DNA of 40,860 bases from Melioribacter roseus. Lineage in GTDB: Bacteria > Bacteroidota > Ignavibacteria > Ignavibacteriales > Melioribacteraceae. The stretch covers positions 1-40,860 of the forward strand of contig DYLP01000022.1 of the NCBI GenBank assembly GCA_020722005.1. Reading direction: 5' to 3'. Both the position numbers and the translations under genes were made by a program. The notes below the pieces were generated by a model. It was not told where the DNA came from and ran no database searches. It saw nothing but the letters and a program-made list of their open reading frames with translations. Below, piece by piece: positions 8,119 through 18,700 of the stretch (positions within the stretch are counted from its first letter, which is position 1; every line of letters begins with the position of its first letter).

Positions 8119-9012
8119 GGCATCTATTTTTTTCTTCATCTCATTGATAAACTTAATTACAATCTCGTCCGGAACTCCGTCGGGATGATTCGATTTCAAT
8201 CTAAAGTCGCACTGGTCGTTGACATAATCGATTATGTAAAATTTATGATTTTTATCGACGGCAATTTCAGTCGAGAAATAGTCGATGTGCGTATATTTTG
8301 CTAACTTTCGTGCTATCTTAAAAAGATGTTCCAGTTTGTACTTTTTTATCTGTTCTTTTGTAACGATGTCGTATATATGAGTTAAATCATTCCACCATAC
8401 GGGAATTACTTTATTAAAAGCCCAATAAACGCGAAACCATGCCCTATGTTTACCGAAATTAAGCGGAGTTATTTTTTCCTGCACTATATATTCCTCTTTG
8501 GGATTCTCTTCTCTTATTTTTTGAATCTCTTTTAATGTACGTACGTCGATAATAACTCCCTGCCCGCCGCCTGTTTCAATTGCCGGCTTAATTACAAAAG
8601 GTTTTCCAATCTCTTCGAGGTCGTCTTCTGTGATTTTTAGTGAATGGTCGAAATAATAGGCGGGCAAAATGTAGGATTTTGGAATATATAGATTTTTCTT
8701 GCTCAATAAACGGTGCATATATGATTTATTTGTAAATTTGTGTACTCTTTTATGAGGATTTATTAAATAAGCATGGCGCTTTATGAGGATTTGTGCTATG
8801 GGTTCAAAGTCAGAATCGACATCAGAAGCCCTGTCAAGATATGACCTGAAATTAAGTTCTTTGCTTTTTAGTTTTTCTATTACTTCTTCGACGTTATGGT
8901 ATGATATTAAAAATGTTGTTAATTTATTTTCCTGAAATATTTTTTCTATCAATTGAACGAACTCAATATCGTATTCCCATACATATGAGATAGCTAAATC
9001 GTATTTTGACAT
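8107..9012 (-). CDS. ATP-grasp family ligase, substrate unknown
   Basis: The 301-residue product shows the ATP-grasp layout: a Rossmann-like N-domain (1-100), the nucleotide-binding loop KPFVIKPAIETGGGQG (about 137-152) with its Lys and Gly-rich segment, EYIVQEKI near 173-180, and a C-terminal metal/ATP part with EIAVD and IIDYVNDQCDF (about 253-275). Family members form amide or peptide bonds through acyl phosphates; the substrate cannot be told here. It lacks a signal peptide, so it is cytoplasmic. It has no Shine-Dalgarno sequence before ATG and stands alone on this strand, overlapping the end of rsgA by 12 bases and diverging from the TPR lipoprotein gene across 98 bases. Similarity to RimK/glutathione-synthetase-type enzymes is only general. 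Confidence 0.75.
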   Translation of the reverse strand: MSKYDLAISYVWEYDIEFVQLIEKIFQENKLTTFLISYHNVEEVIEKLKSKELNFRSYLDRASDVDSDFEPIAQILIKRHAYLINPHKRVHKFTNKSYMHRLLSKKNLYIPKSYILPAYYFDHSLKITEDDLEEIGKPFVIKPAIETGGGQGVIIDVRTLKEIQKIREENPKEEYIVQEKITPLNFGKHRAWFRVYWAFNKVIPVWWNDLTHIYDIVTKEQIKKYKLEHLFKIARKLAKYTHIDYFSTEIAVDKNHKFYIIDYVNDQCDFRLKSNHPDGVPDEIVIKFINEMKKKIDASKK

Positions 9013-9110
9013 AACGTTTTTGACACTAAAATATGAAAAGAAATTTGACTATACAAAAAATTTGGTCGTCAATAAATTAAACACTTTTTGAATAATATAG
9101 ATTGAATATA

Positions 9111-10895
9111 ATGAAGAAAATAATCTTTCTTTTGTTGGTTGCGCTGGTATTCTCCTGTACGAACAAAGTAGTAAAAGAAAGAGGTAACGAAATACGTCTG
9201 GATAGTTCCTCTGTGGCTCTGAGCAAATTTATCGAAGGCAACATTTACGAAATGAAAGGAAATTTCGGAGATGCTATAGTTAAATATGAAGAAGCATTAC
9301 AGTATGATAAATCTGCAGGCATTTATTATGCCATTGCAAAAAATTGTTATAGAATAAATCGTCTGGCACCTGCACTTACGAACGCCAAAAATGCTGTAGA
9401 ACTGGACTCCAGCAATACCGAATATCTCTATCTACTTGCGGCAATTTACGACGTTTCTCATATGGATGACTCGTCTGTCACAGTATACAAAAAAATTATA
9501 GAAATTGAACCGAACAATATTAACGCATATTATAATCTGGCACAGCTCTATGAGGCAAAAAAACCTCTTGAAGCCATTAAGATTTATAAAAAACTCATTT
9601 CCTCTATCGGACCAGAGTGGAATATTCTGGTAAGACTTACTGAATTAAATGAAAAAATAGGAAATCAAAAAGAAACGGTTGAAACGCTCGAAGAGCTTGC
9701 GCGTTTAAATCCATCGAACCTCGATTTACAAAAATTATTAATTGATGCATATACAAAATCCGGGCAGTATGATAAAGCATCTAGATTGTGCGACGAGTTG
9801 CTACTCAGCTATCCGTTTGATGTTGGATTACTCCAGCAAAAAGGAAACATCTACATTAAACTAAATAACTGGAAAGAGGCGGCAAGCATTTATCAAAAAA
9901 TTTTTGGAATAAATGGTCTCCAATTATCAGAAAAGCTGCAGCTTGCTTCTTTATTCTATGCCGCAGCCGATAAGGATTCGAACAATATTTTTATTGCTCG
10001 TGACTTTCTCAAAAAGATTGACAGCGACACTTCCGACTGGCAGGTAAATGCATATCTGGGAGAAATAGAATTAAAGCTGGGTAACGATTCTACTGCAATT
10101 GAGTATTTTCGTAAGGCGGCTAAGCTGGCGGAGTGGAATGCTCAAGTCTGGATTCGCGCGGGCGGACTTCTTTTTGATTCGCGAAAATATGATGAGACGA
10201 TCGAATTCATGTCGGAGGCAGCCGAAAAATTTCCCAATGACTTTGTCATTAATTTAATTTACGGACTCGCTCTATCCCAGAGCAACAGACACAAAGAAGC
10301 AAAAGTCTATCTGAAAAGAGCCATCAATTTAAATTCGGATGATATAACTGCTCTCTCCGCTTACGGCTATACTTTAAACCAGCTCAAAGAAAACGATGAA
10401 GCACTCCTATATTTGAACAAAGCACTTTTGCTTCAGCCCGACAACGTCGACCTGATTGGAACTGTGGCGATGATTTATGAATCCGAAGGGAATTATAAAA
10501 TGTCCGATTCACTTTACCAGCACGCGCTCGAGCTCGATTCCTCCAATGCTATCGTTTTAAATAATTATGCTTATTCACTTGCCGAAAGAAATATACGATT
10601 GAATGAGGCATTGAAAATGGTCTCCAAAGCAATTGAAAATGATCCAAAAAACTCTTCCTTTCTAGATACAATCGGATGGATTTATTTTCGGCTTAGAGAT
10701 TATCAAAAAGCAAAAGTTTACATTGAAAAATCGTTGAGTCTGGAGCCGAACAACGAAACTGTTGTAGATCATCTTGGTGACGTTTATTTTATGCTCGGTA
10801 ATAAAACAAAAGCAATGGAATGCTGGAAAAGAGCGTATGACATCAGTGGCAACAACAAAAAAATAAAAGAAAAAATTGAGAAAGGTGAAATTTGA
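9111..10895 (+). CDS. TPR-repeat lipoprotein
   Basis: The 594-residue product starts at ATG 9111, giving the lipoprotein signal MKKIIFLLLVALVFSC with lipidated Cys16; a TTG nine bases upstream is less likely. The rest is about a dozen tetratricopeptide repeats, visible as recurring A-x3-Y-x-K/A-A-x2-L-x-P-x-N units such as EIEPNNINAYYNLAQLYE and LQPDNVDLIGTVAMIYESEG. Such repeats form a curved helical scaffold for protein partners, so an envelope-anchored adaptor is likely. Its stop overlaps the next gene's start by four bases (TTGA). In Bacteroidetes a TPR protein, a DUF4292 lipoprotein and an EnvC/M23 protein often sit together, and this order is reproduced here, pointing to envelope biogenesis. 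Confidence 0.88.
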   Translation: MKKIIFLLLVALVFSCTNKVVKERGNEIRLDSSSVALSKFIEGNIYEMKGNFGDAIVKYEEALQYDKSAGIYYAIAKNCYRINRLAPALTNAKNAVELDSSNTEYLYLLAAIYDVSHMDDSSVTVYKKIIEIEPNNINAYYNLAQLYEAKKPLEAIKIYKKLISSIGPEWNILVRLTELNEKIGNQKETVETLEELARLNPSNLDLQKLLIDAYTKSGQYDKASRLCDELLLSYPFDVGLLQQKGNIYIKLNNWKEAASIYQKIFGINGLQLSEKLQLASLFYAAADKDSNNIFIARDFLKKIDSDTSDWQVNAYLGEIELKLGNDSTAIEYFRKAAKLAEWNAQVWIRAGGLLFDSRKYDETIEFMSEAAEKFPNDFVINLIYGLALSQSNRHKEAKVYLKRAINLNSDDITALSAYGYTLNQLKENDEALLYLNKALLLQPDNVDLIGTVAMIYESEGNYKMSDSLYQHALELDSSNAIVLNNYAYSLAERNIRLNEALKMVSKAIENDPKNSSFLDTIGWIYFRLRDYQKAKVYIEKSLSLEPNNETVVDHLGDVYFMLGNKTKAMECWKRAYDISGNNKKIKEKIEKGEI

Positions 10896-11671
10896 AAGCA
10901 ATGAAATTTATCACGGCACTTTTGCTGGTTACTATTATAGCCAGCTGTAGTACGTCAAAAGAAATTTCCAGTGAAAGAATTCTTTCCCCCGAAAGATTAA
11001 TTACAAAACTCGAAGCTAATCGACGTAAAGTTAGGACGTTTTCAGCAAACGGTACAATCAATATTAAAAACGGAAGTACAACGATAGAGAGCATTTTTGA
11101 AGTTAATGTCAAAAAGCCCGATTCGATTAAGGTGGATGTATTTGGACCTTTCGGTATTGAACTGGCACAAATTTTAATTACACGCGATAAATTTTTATTC
11201 TACGATTCAATAAATAAAACCGCATATAAAGGATTAACGGATGACTCGACAATTAAAAAAGCATTAAAAATCGGTCTACCGTTTGATATGCTAATCGACG
11301 CATTTACTGGCAGTATCGATTTATCCGACAAATTGAGAAGAAAACCGGATGAATACACCTATGATGAAAATTATTCATATATAAAATATGTCGATTCAAC
11401 TGCAGGCTCGATAAATGAGTACGAGATTAATACAAAAAACTTTACCGTCAAGAAAATTAAAGCAGGAAATCTGGTTAAAGGAAATCTTGTAGAAGCAAAA
11501 TATGATAATTATAAACAATTTGGCGATGTCCTTGTACCGCTCGTAATATCGATGAACTTTCCCGAAAATAAACAATCGTTGATAATCAACTATAAAAATG
11601 TGTCGATAAATAATAATTCGCTCAATATTTTATTTGAATTGCCGTCTGATACAAAGTATGTTGAATTGTGA
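10892..11671 (+). CDS. DUF4292 family lipoprotein (LolA/LolB-like fold)
   Basis: The 259-residue product has a lipobox IIASC. The body alternates short beta-strands (FSANGTINIKNGS, IKVDVFGPFGIELAQILI, DKFLFYDSINKTAYKG) in the pattern of DUF4292, which is thought to share the half-barrel fold of lipoprotein carriers LolA/LolB. TTG at 10892 overlaps the upstream TGA and lies four to five bases after AAAGGTGA, so it is the preferred start; ATG 10901 would shorten the signal by three residues without changing the lipobox. The end overlaps the next gene by four bases (GTGA), so the three envelope genes are translationally coupled. A role in lipid or lipoprotein handling is inference from the fold. 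Confidence 0.8.
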   Translation: MKAMKFITALLLVTIIASCSTSKEISSERILSPERLITKLEANRRKVRTFSANGTINIKNGSTTIESIFEVNVKKPDSIKVDVFGPFGIELAQILITRDKFLFYDSINKTAYKGLTDDSTIKKALKIGLPFDMLIDAFTGSIDLSDKLRRKPDEYTYDENYSYIKYVDSTAGSINEYEINTKNFTVKKIKAGNLVKGNLVEAKYDNYKQFGDVLVPLVISMNFPENKQSLIINYKNVSINNNSLNILFELPSDTKYVEL

Positions 11672-12876
11672 ATCGTTATATTAAAATATGTTTGTTGATA
11701 ACTGTTGCATTTTCTAATCCGATTTTTTGTCAGGTATCCGACAGTATAAAATTTCGCAATGAGCAATTGGAGAATCTAAAAAGTGATATCATAAAACTGG
11801 AAAGGGAATTAAATCAAAAATCGGGAAAAGAAAAAGCATCGCTTCAGGCATTAGAAAATCTTACACGACAGAACACACTGCTCCAAAAAATTATCAACAA
11901 TATAGTTAAAGAAGAAAAAAACAAAGAAAGACAAATTGCTCAATTCGAGGAAGAGATAGCTTACACAGAAAATAAAATCCAGTTATTGAAGGAAAAATAT
12001 TCGAAGTATATCGTCTGGATTTATAAATACAGAGGCAAGTCCTATCTTAAATCTCTATTTAACACATCGTCTCCACTACGAGTATTGAAGCGTTATCGCT
12101 ATTTTAAAAGCATAACCGAACAAAACAAAAAGGACTTGAAATTATTAAAGGACAGCAAGGATTATCTGGTTAAATTAAGAAACAAAATATCGGAAGAGAA
12201 AAGGTCACTGGCTTTACTAAGAACCGATAAAAGCGCCGAACAAAAAAATCTCGTAAAAAAGGAAAGCGAACGGAAAAAACTTATAGCCGAACTGAGAAAA
12301 GATAAGAAACATCTAAATGAAGAAATTGAATCGAAAAGGAAAGCAGAAATCGTAATTAAAAATATTATTGCCCGATTGATCGAAGAGGAGCGGCTGAGGA
12401 CTGAAATGATGTTAAAAGATGATGAAAAAAAGCTGGACTTAAGCAGAATTTATAACTATAATAATATGGAAAAATTTTCCCTTCTCAAGGGAAAACTTTC
12501 ATGGCCTATTCGGAAGGGCAGAATTATCAGAAAGTTCGGGGAAAATCTTAACAGAAAATTAAATACCGTTACATTGAATTATGGCGTTGATATATTGACT
12601 TCGGAAAATGCAGATGTTTATTCAGTAGCTGAAGGAGTTGTTTCTGCTATCGAATGGATACCAGGATACGGTAGCGTAGTTATTGTAACTCATCGAGACG
12701 AATTTAGGACCGTTTACGGTCACATTAAAGAAATAGATGTTGAAGAGGGACAATTGATAAGTAGAGGAAGCCCGCTAGGAAAAGTCAACGAAAGTTTGGA
12801 AGGGCATATACTTCATTTTGAAATATGGAATTCCCGTAATTATCAAAATCCAGAGACCTGGTTGTCTAAAAAATAA
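11668..12876 (+). CDS. EnvC-like murein hydrolase activator with degenerate LytM/M23 domain
   Basis: The 402-residue product has a signal peptide (1-21), a long Lys/Glu-rich coiled coil in two blocks (about 25-135 and 145-255), and a C-terminal LytM/M23 domain (about 285-400). The fold signatures are present (NYGVD, VYGHIKEI, ILHFEIW) but key residues are changed: Asn304 replaces the first zinc-ligand His while Asp308 remains, and Ile381 replaces the first His of the terminal HxH while His383 remains. Loss of these is the hallmark of EnvC/NlpD-type proteins that activate amidases rather than cut peptidoglycan themselves. The GTG start overlaps the upstream stop. A partner amidase is not in this window. 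Control of septal or wall remodelling is the expected role. Confidence 0.87.
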   Translation: MNRYIKICLLITVAFSNPIFCQVSDSIKFRNEQLENLKSDIIKLERELNQKSGKEKASLQALENLTRQNTLLQKIINNIVKEEKNKERQIAQFEEEIAYTENKIQLLKEKYSKYIVWIYKYRGKSYLKSLFNTSSPLRVLKRYRYFKSITEQNKKDLKLLKDSKDYLVKLRNKISEEKRSLALLRTDKSAEQKNLVKKESERKKLIAELRKDKKHLNEEIESKRKAEIVIKNIIARLIEEERLRTEMMLKDDEKKLDLSRIYNYNNMEKFSLLKGKLSWPIRKGRIIRKFGENLNRKLNTVTLNYGVDILTSENADVYSVAEGVVSAIEWIPGYGSVVIVTHRDEFRTVYGHIKEIDVEEGQLISRGSPLGKVNESLEGHILHFEIWNSRNYQNPETWLSKK

Positions 12877-12922
12877 ATTTTCGTTCATCGTATAATTATC
12901 CGTTCACTAAAGCATCGATAAA

Positions 12923-13993
12923 ATGAGGGCATGCTTTATTGGCAGATATAATCACGAGTTTGTTACTGCACCAATTAAATATTCGAAAGCTCTCTACAAG
13001 CAGATTCGTGCCGACTATAGAGAGAGTATCTTTATTACATATTTCTTTGATTCAAGTAACAAATTCAAGAGGCTCTTGGGCAGCGAAACGATTGCTCCTG
13101 GTGTTTATAAATGCGGTATTATAATTATTATCTTAAAGTTGCTTAGATACAAACCAGCAGTAGTTCACTTCACTACTTTAGAAAGATTCGAAATTCCTCT
13201 TTTTATTATTTGCAAAATCTTAGGTATAAAAGTAATCTCTACATTGCACGGTTTGTTCTATAAAGAAACAGAAAATTTTAATAAAATAAACAGAGTTAAA
13301 GATTTGTTGCTTGAACGTACTGCAATAAAATTTTCTGACTTCCTGTTAATTTATTCCCAGTATCAAGCTTCAATGCTGATTAAAAAATATTTTCTGAAAC
13401 ACTCTAAAATTAAATATACTTACAACGGGGTCGACTCTTTTGAAAGAAAGTATTCTAAACCAGAATTCAAAAATGCACTCATGATTGTATTCTATAAAGG
13501 TTTTGGAAAAGATGACAGAGGATTAAATAAATTGATAGAAGTTCTTAAGTGCATAAAAGGAACACAATTAAATTTAACTGTACTTGGCAATTCGGATGGA
13601 TGCATTAATCATAGATTTGGTAATCTTACAATATATTATGCGGGATTTCTTAATGGCAATGAATTATCTGAATTATTAAACCAATCCCACCTTATAATTA
13701 AAATGCCCTTTTGGGAAACATTCTCGACCGTAGTTTTTGAAGCGATGTCCTATGGAGTTGTACCTGTGATACCGGATTCTATCGGTGTATCAAGATTTAT
13801 AACAAACGGGAAAGACGGGTTGAAATATCATACAACAAAACCTGAGGAACTGCAGGAGATAATTCAAAAAATAGTCGATGGTAGCTATGATTTGGCTAAA
13901 TTATCAGGGAATGCATTTAATAAGGCTAAAGAATTTATATGGGGAAAAATGGCAGAACATACAAAAGATATTTACGAAGAGTTACTAAGATGA
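12923..13993 (+). CDS. GT4-family glycosyltransferase
   Basis: The 356-residue product has the two-domain GT-B layout: an N-terminal acceptor half with the strands VISTLHGLF and FLLIYSQYQ, and a C-terminal nucleotide-sugar half with the retaining GT4 signature E-x7-E in PFWETFSTVVFEAMSYG followed by VVPVIPDSIG. The initial ATG follows 46 bases of non-coding sequence after the EnvC-like gene; no strong ribosome binding site is seen. Its stop overlaps the next glycosyltransferase start by four bases (ATGA). Together with its two neighbours it probably builds a surface polysaccharide or lipid-linked glycan at the inner membrane. Donor and acceptor sugars cannot be predicted. Confidence 0.85.
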   Translation: MRACFIGRYNHEFVTAPIKYSKALYKQIRADYRESIFITYFFDSSNKFKRLLGSETIAPGVYKCGIIIIILKLLRYKPAVVHFTTLERFEIPLFIICKILGIKVISTLHGLFYKETENFNKINRVKDLLLERTAIKFSDFLLIYSQYQASMLIKKYFLKHSKIKYTYNGVDSFERKYSKPEFKNALMIVFYKGFGKDDRGLNKLIEVLKCIKGTQLNLTVLGNSDGCINHRFGNLTIYYAGFLNGNELSELLNQSHLIIKMPFWETFSTVVFEAMSYGVVPVIPDSIGVSRFITNGKDGLKYHTTKPEELQEIIQKIVDGSYDLAKLSGNAFNKAKEFIWGKMAEHTKDIYEELLR

Positions 13994-15051
13994 GAATACT
14001 TCATTTTACACCATTTTTTACTTATGCAAGTGGTACAAATACCTATTTGCGGAATCTACTCATCGCATTAGAAAAATACGGTGCAGATGTAACTTTGCTG
14101 ACAAACAACCGTTTAGTATTAAGTGATATTACTTTGCAAAATATTGATACTGAAATTATTCAGTTCAAAACAGGTATAAGAAACATTTTTTATCTACCTA
14201 AAAATTTGATAGAGCTCTATTACAAGTTAACAAGCATGGATGTTGATGTCGTCCATACACATCACAGGTATCCCGAGCTGATTTCCACTATACTGAAAAA
14301 ACGATGTGAAAAAACTGTTACTACCATTCACAGTAAGGTTGATGGATTTAAGAAAATATCATTTCGATCGGATAGAATTCTAGTGCCATGCAAATTCCTG
14401 GCAGATTACCTAATAAGAAACTTCAACATTAATTCAAAGAAAATTCACGTCCTTTATAATTGCATTGAGCCGGAGTTGTATAACAAATCTAAATCTACCC
14501 ATCAAATTGAAAGGTCTATGCTGAATATTAAACCTGATGATATTGTATTTCTTTATTCCGGTCGAATTTGTAAAGAAAAAGGGATTGACTACTTATGTAA
14601 AGCCTTCAACGAGTTCAGTGAAAAAAAGAAAAATGTAAAATTAATTTTAATGGGAGATATTAAAGATAGGTCTTTGCTGAAGTATAGTTCCAGATTTGTG
14701 CTTTTTATCGGTTATACAAAAGACCCTGATGCATTTTATAAATTGGCAGACGTACTGATACATCCTTCTTATTATGACATACTGCCATATGCAGTGCTAG
14801 AAGCAGGATATTGGGGGAAGATTGTTTTAGCCTCCGATACCGGCGGTATACCGGAGATTATTAAAAACAATGAGAACGGTTTCATATTTAAAGCAGGCGA
14901 TAGCTCAGCATTGGGTAAATTATTGATGTACATTACAGACAATTTTGAAGATTGCCGTAGTATGGGTATTAAGCTTCAAAATGATATCAAGAAAATTACT
15001 TCGCCCGGTAAATATGTAAATGAACTGATGAAAATATATGAATCAATCTGA
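13990..15051 (+). CDS. GT4-family glycosyltransferase
   Basis: The 353-residue product starts at ATG 13990, which overlaps the previous TGA and gives a normal GT-B start (MRILHFTPFFTYASGTNTY, with the Gly-containing acceptor loop). An in-frame ATG at 13939 would add 17 basic residues from the upstream gene and is rejected. The C-terminal half shows FLYSGRICKEKG, VKLILMGD, HPSYYDILPYAVLEAG (first Glu of the E-x7-E replaced by Asp) and SDTGGIPEII, all typical of GT4 enzymes. It is translationally coupled to the preceding GT4 gene and 18 bases ahead of the GT26 gene. Successive sugar transfers in one glycan pathway is the natural reading. Confidence 0.87.
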   Translation: MRILHFTPFFTYASGTNTYLRNLLIALEKYGADVTLLTNNRLVLSDITLQNIDTEIIQFKTGIRNIFYLPKNLIELYYKLTSMDVDVVHTHHRYPELISTILKKRCEKTVTTIHSKVDGFKKISFRSDRILVPCKFLADYLIRNFNINSKKIHVLYNCIEPELYNKSKSTHQIERSMLNIKPDDIVFLYSGRICKEKGIDYLCKAFNEFSEKKKNVKLILMGDIKDRSLLKYSSRFVLFIGYTKDPDAFYKLADVLIHPSYYDILPYAVLEAGYWGKIVLASDTGGIPEIIKNNENGFIFKAGDSSALGKLLMYITDNFEDCRSMGIKLQNDIKKITSPGKYVNELMKIYESI

Positions 15052-15069
15052 AGGAAGAAGGTAGGCAAG

Positions 15070-15777
15070 ATGAAATTAATAATTAGCAACGAATCGATTA
15101 ATCTGATAACAAAAGAGAATGATTTCATGGCGATATTCACAGAAGAAATGAACAACCGAAAAGATAAAATCATTACGTACATAAATATGAATACGATTAA
15201 CTTGCTTTATAAAGACTATGAATTCCTTCGCTTAATATCGAAAGAATGTATCTGTATGGCTGAGGGAACTGGTATGTGGCTCTCCTTATATAAAAATTTA
15301 CGTACTAAAAGAATATTGTTTACAGATGTGCTGTTAAACGTCTTCAAAATATTAGGTAAAAAGGAAATGAAATTATATTATATCGGAGGAAACTATAATG
15401 TTGAACAGCTGCGTAAAAAAATTTACCCGCTGAAATTATCTGGATACGTAAATGGATATTGTGATAAATACGAATGGTCATCAATGGTAGAGGAATTAAA
15501 CAAAGCTGATTTAATATTGATCGGCATGGGACAGCCTCGCCAGGAAATTGTGGCAATTGAATTGAAGCGACTCTTAAAAGAAAAACATATAATCTGTTGT
15601 GGTGCATTTATGGATTATTATACAGGATTAACAAGAAGAGCTCCTTTATTGATGCGTAATTATGGATTGGAATGGCTCTATAGAATTTATAACAATCCAC
15701 GATTGTACTGGAAAAGATATTTAATTGGAATTCCAAAATTTATTTTCAGAACTAAAGACCTAATTTTTGAAAAGTAA
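15070..15777 (+). CDS. WecG/TagA/CpsF-type glycosyltransferase (GT26)
   Basis: The 235-residue product matches GT26: NMNTINL near 39-45 (Thr42), LILIGMGQPRQE (about 150-161), and the C-terminal GAFMDYYTGLTRRAP...GLEWLYR...RYLIG segment used for membrane association. Family members transfer N-acetylmannosamine-type sugars onto undecaprenyl-linked acceptors in O-antigen, enterobacterial common antigen or teichoic acid linkage synthesis. The residue aligned with the proposed catalytic Asp of TagA (usual ADG-x-G) is Glu65 here (AEGTG). It lies between two GT4 genes and the PorU-like peptidase gene, 18 bases from each. It probably finishes or commits a polyprenol-linked glycan. Confidence 0.88.
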   Translation: MKLIISNESINLITKENDFMAIFTEEMNNRKDKIITYINMNTINLLYKDYEFLRLISKECICMAEGTGMWLSLYKNLRTKRILFTDVLLNVFKILGKKEMKLYYIGGNYNVEQLRKKIYPLKLSGYVNGYCDKYEWSSMVEELNKADLILIGMGQPRQEIVAIELKRLLKEKHIICCGAFMDYYTGLTRRAPLLMRNYGLEWLYRIYNNPRLYWKRYLIGIPKFIFRTKDLIFEK

Positions 15778-15794
15778 ATAGAGGCAGGACATAG

Positions 15795-18700
15795 ATGAAG
15801 CGACATTCGTTTATCTTTATCTTACTGCTACCATTCAGTATATTTTCACAAACAGATTATAATTATTACGATACAACAATTACATATTCAGATGAAGATT
15901 TATTGACATCTTTAGACGAATCGAAACCGGGCGCACCTTCATTAAAAAATATTACAGTTTTTATTGCATTAAAGAGTCCCGGTGAATCGGTGTCGGAAGT
16001 TAAAACGCAAATTTTAGAATTTAGTAGAACAAATCTTTTTAATATTAATCCTGCAATCAAACGTCTCAACGATAGCGTAATTACTTATCATAATTTGAAG
16101 CGTGTGTATGACGAATATATTACCGGCTCGGATTTTTATCCATCAACAATAACAAAATATGTGGGTAATGTGTACCTGTCAGGAAAATATTATGCAGCCC
16201 TTGAGGTTTCTCTCCAGCAGTATGAATGGAAAAGCAATACGATCAAAACATTTAATAAGGTTAAAATTACAGTGAAAACTAAAATACAAGGGATAACGGA
16301 AGACACTATCACTTCAAATAGAAGTAGATGGTATAATTACGGTGTAAATTATCTGAAATTCAAAGTTGGACAGGAAGGGATATACAGAATATACTACAAT
16401 GATTTGCTCAACATGGGAGTTAATATGACTTCGATTCAGTCCAATAAAATACAAATTTATAATTACGGTTTGCCTATCCCTATTTATGTTAACGACAATA
16501 ACGACGGTAAATTTGATGAAGGGGATTATATCGAATTTTATTCGGATATTAATAGGAATCACGACGACTATAAAAAGATAGTAGCAGAAGGCGAAGACTA
16601 CATCGATTATATGAACAGATATACGGATACTACTATTATCTGGCTGGCCTTCGAATCAGAGGAGGTTATGAGAATTAAACCAGTATATATCAGAAATAGT
16701 GAGATTACCGATACAGTCGATTATTCATTGAGAAAAATACATTACGAAGAAGATAATTTACTCTGGTACTACGATGCGGTTGAACCCCGTACTCAGCTTC
16801 CTTTCTGGCAGGAGCATAAGGTTTGGACGTGGAGAGCACTCGGTAGCAATAGTAAATTCAGTTTGAATCTGAATTTGAATAATTTAATTCAAGAAAAAGG
16901 GATTAAGGCTGAAGTACGCTTGATAAGTAATTCTTCAGATGTGAAAACCGAATCGCATAAAGCATATATTTCGCTGAATGATTCAGAGCACAGTGACACT
17001 CTCTCGTTCAACTACAGGCAAACCGTAAACTTAAAAGCGAATTTTAAGCGAGTAAATCCTTCTGACAATAAACTCACTATTGCCACACTGCCGACGAAGG
17101 CTTCGTTTCATCAGTCATTGATTGACTGGATCGACATCGAATATTATTCCCGAAATTATATCGAAAAACAGGAAAAGATTATAATAGATGAAAATATCAG
17201 TCAAGGTATTAAAGCAATAAAGATTAATTCAACATCAATAAATGAAAATCTTATAGCATATAAAATAGAACCGGAATTTTCAAAAATGGAATTAATAAAG
17301 AGTGGGAATGACAGTTATTATTTCGTAGATTCAATTTCTCCCGGGAATATCTATTTAATTACGTCGGAATCAAATATACAAAAACCAATTTTCTGCGGTG
17401 AAAGAAAATTCAGAAATTTATCTGAAGAATCGGTAGCTGATTACATCATTCTTACGCAAAAAGATTTACTCGAATCCGCAGAAGAATACAATTTCTTTTT
17501 AGAGAAAAACTATGGAATAAGTGTAAAAGTGGTTCTATCAGACGAAATTTATGATAACTATTCGTTCGGCTATCCTTTCCCTGAAGCCATAAAAGAATTT
17601 CTGAAAGAAACCTGTTCAAACAATATTAATAGTCCTCCTGAATATTTATTGATAATTGGGGATGCAAATTACGACTACAAAAATAAATTAAAATCTTCCA
17701 TATCTATCAAAAAGAAAAATATATTTCCCACCTACGGTTTCCCTGTGAGCGATAACTGGTTCGTAATCTGGAACGATTCTATCCCGATACCACAAATTGC
17801 AGTTGGCAGAATTCCAGCTGTAAATAATGAACAAGTACGATTCTATCTCGAAAAACACCGTCGATATTTGTTAAAGCCGTATGACAGCTGGAATAAAAGT
17901 TTTATGTTTTTTAGTGGAGGCGACCCATCCAAACCCGAGCAACTTTTGGCATTGAAAAATGCAAACGACAATGTATTTCGTATGTTTATTAACAACCCTC
18001 CGATTGAAGGGAAAGGAGCCCACTTTTATAAAACAATTAATCCATTCTCCAATTTCAGCAATATGACACCCGATTCGGTTCGCATTATAATCGAAGAAGG
18101 TGCTGTTTTAATTTCTTACATTGGTCACAGCGGTACACTGACATGGGACAACGGAATTCTGAGTGTGAACGACTTGATGAATAAATACGAAAACCGGTAT
18201 CCTCTTATTACGGATTTCGGATGCTCTACAGGTAAATTTGCCGAACCCGATATCATTTCGTTTGCTGAAGAATTCATTAATAATAATTTAGATGGACAGG
18301 CGATTGCGTATTTCGCTAATTCGAGCTGGGGATATCTTTCAACTTCTCTAAATTTCCCACCACTTTTCTACAATTATTTTCTCGACGATTCACTGATTTC
18401 CATTGGCAAGATTTTCAACGATGCTAAGAAAAAGTTAATTGAAAATAGCGGATTGAACGATGTAGTGAAAGTATTTTGTTACTGCAGTCATTTATTCGGC
18501 GACCCGATTATTAAAATAAGATTGCCTCAAAAACCTGATTTCGTTATTGGGTCGGAATCATTCTTGTTTCCTGAAAAAATTATTAAAGATAATCAAAAAA
18601 ATATAACTGTTAATTTGGTGTATTATAATTTTGGAAAAAGTATAGAAGATTCATATTCTGTAAAAGTCGAACATATATACAATAATGTATCGGAAACTAA

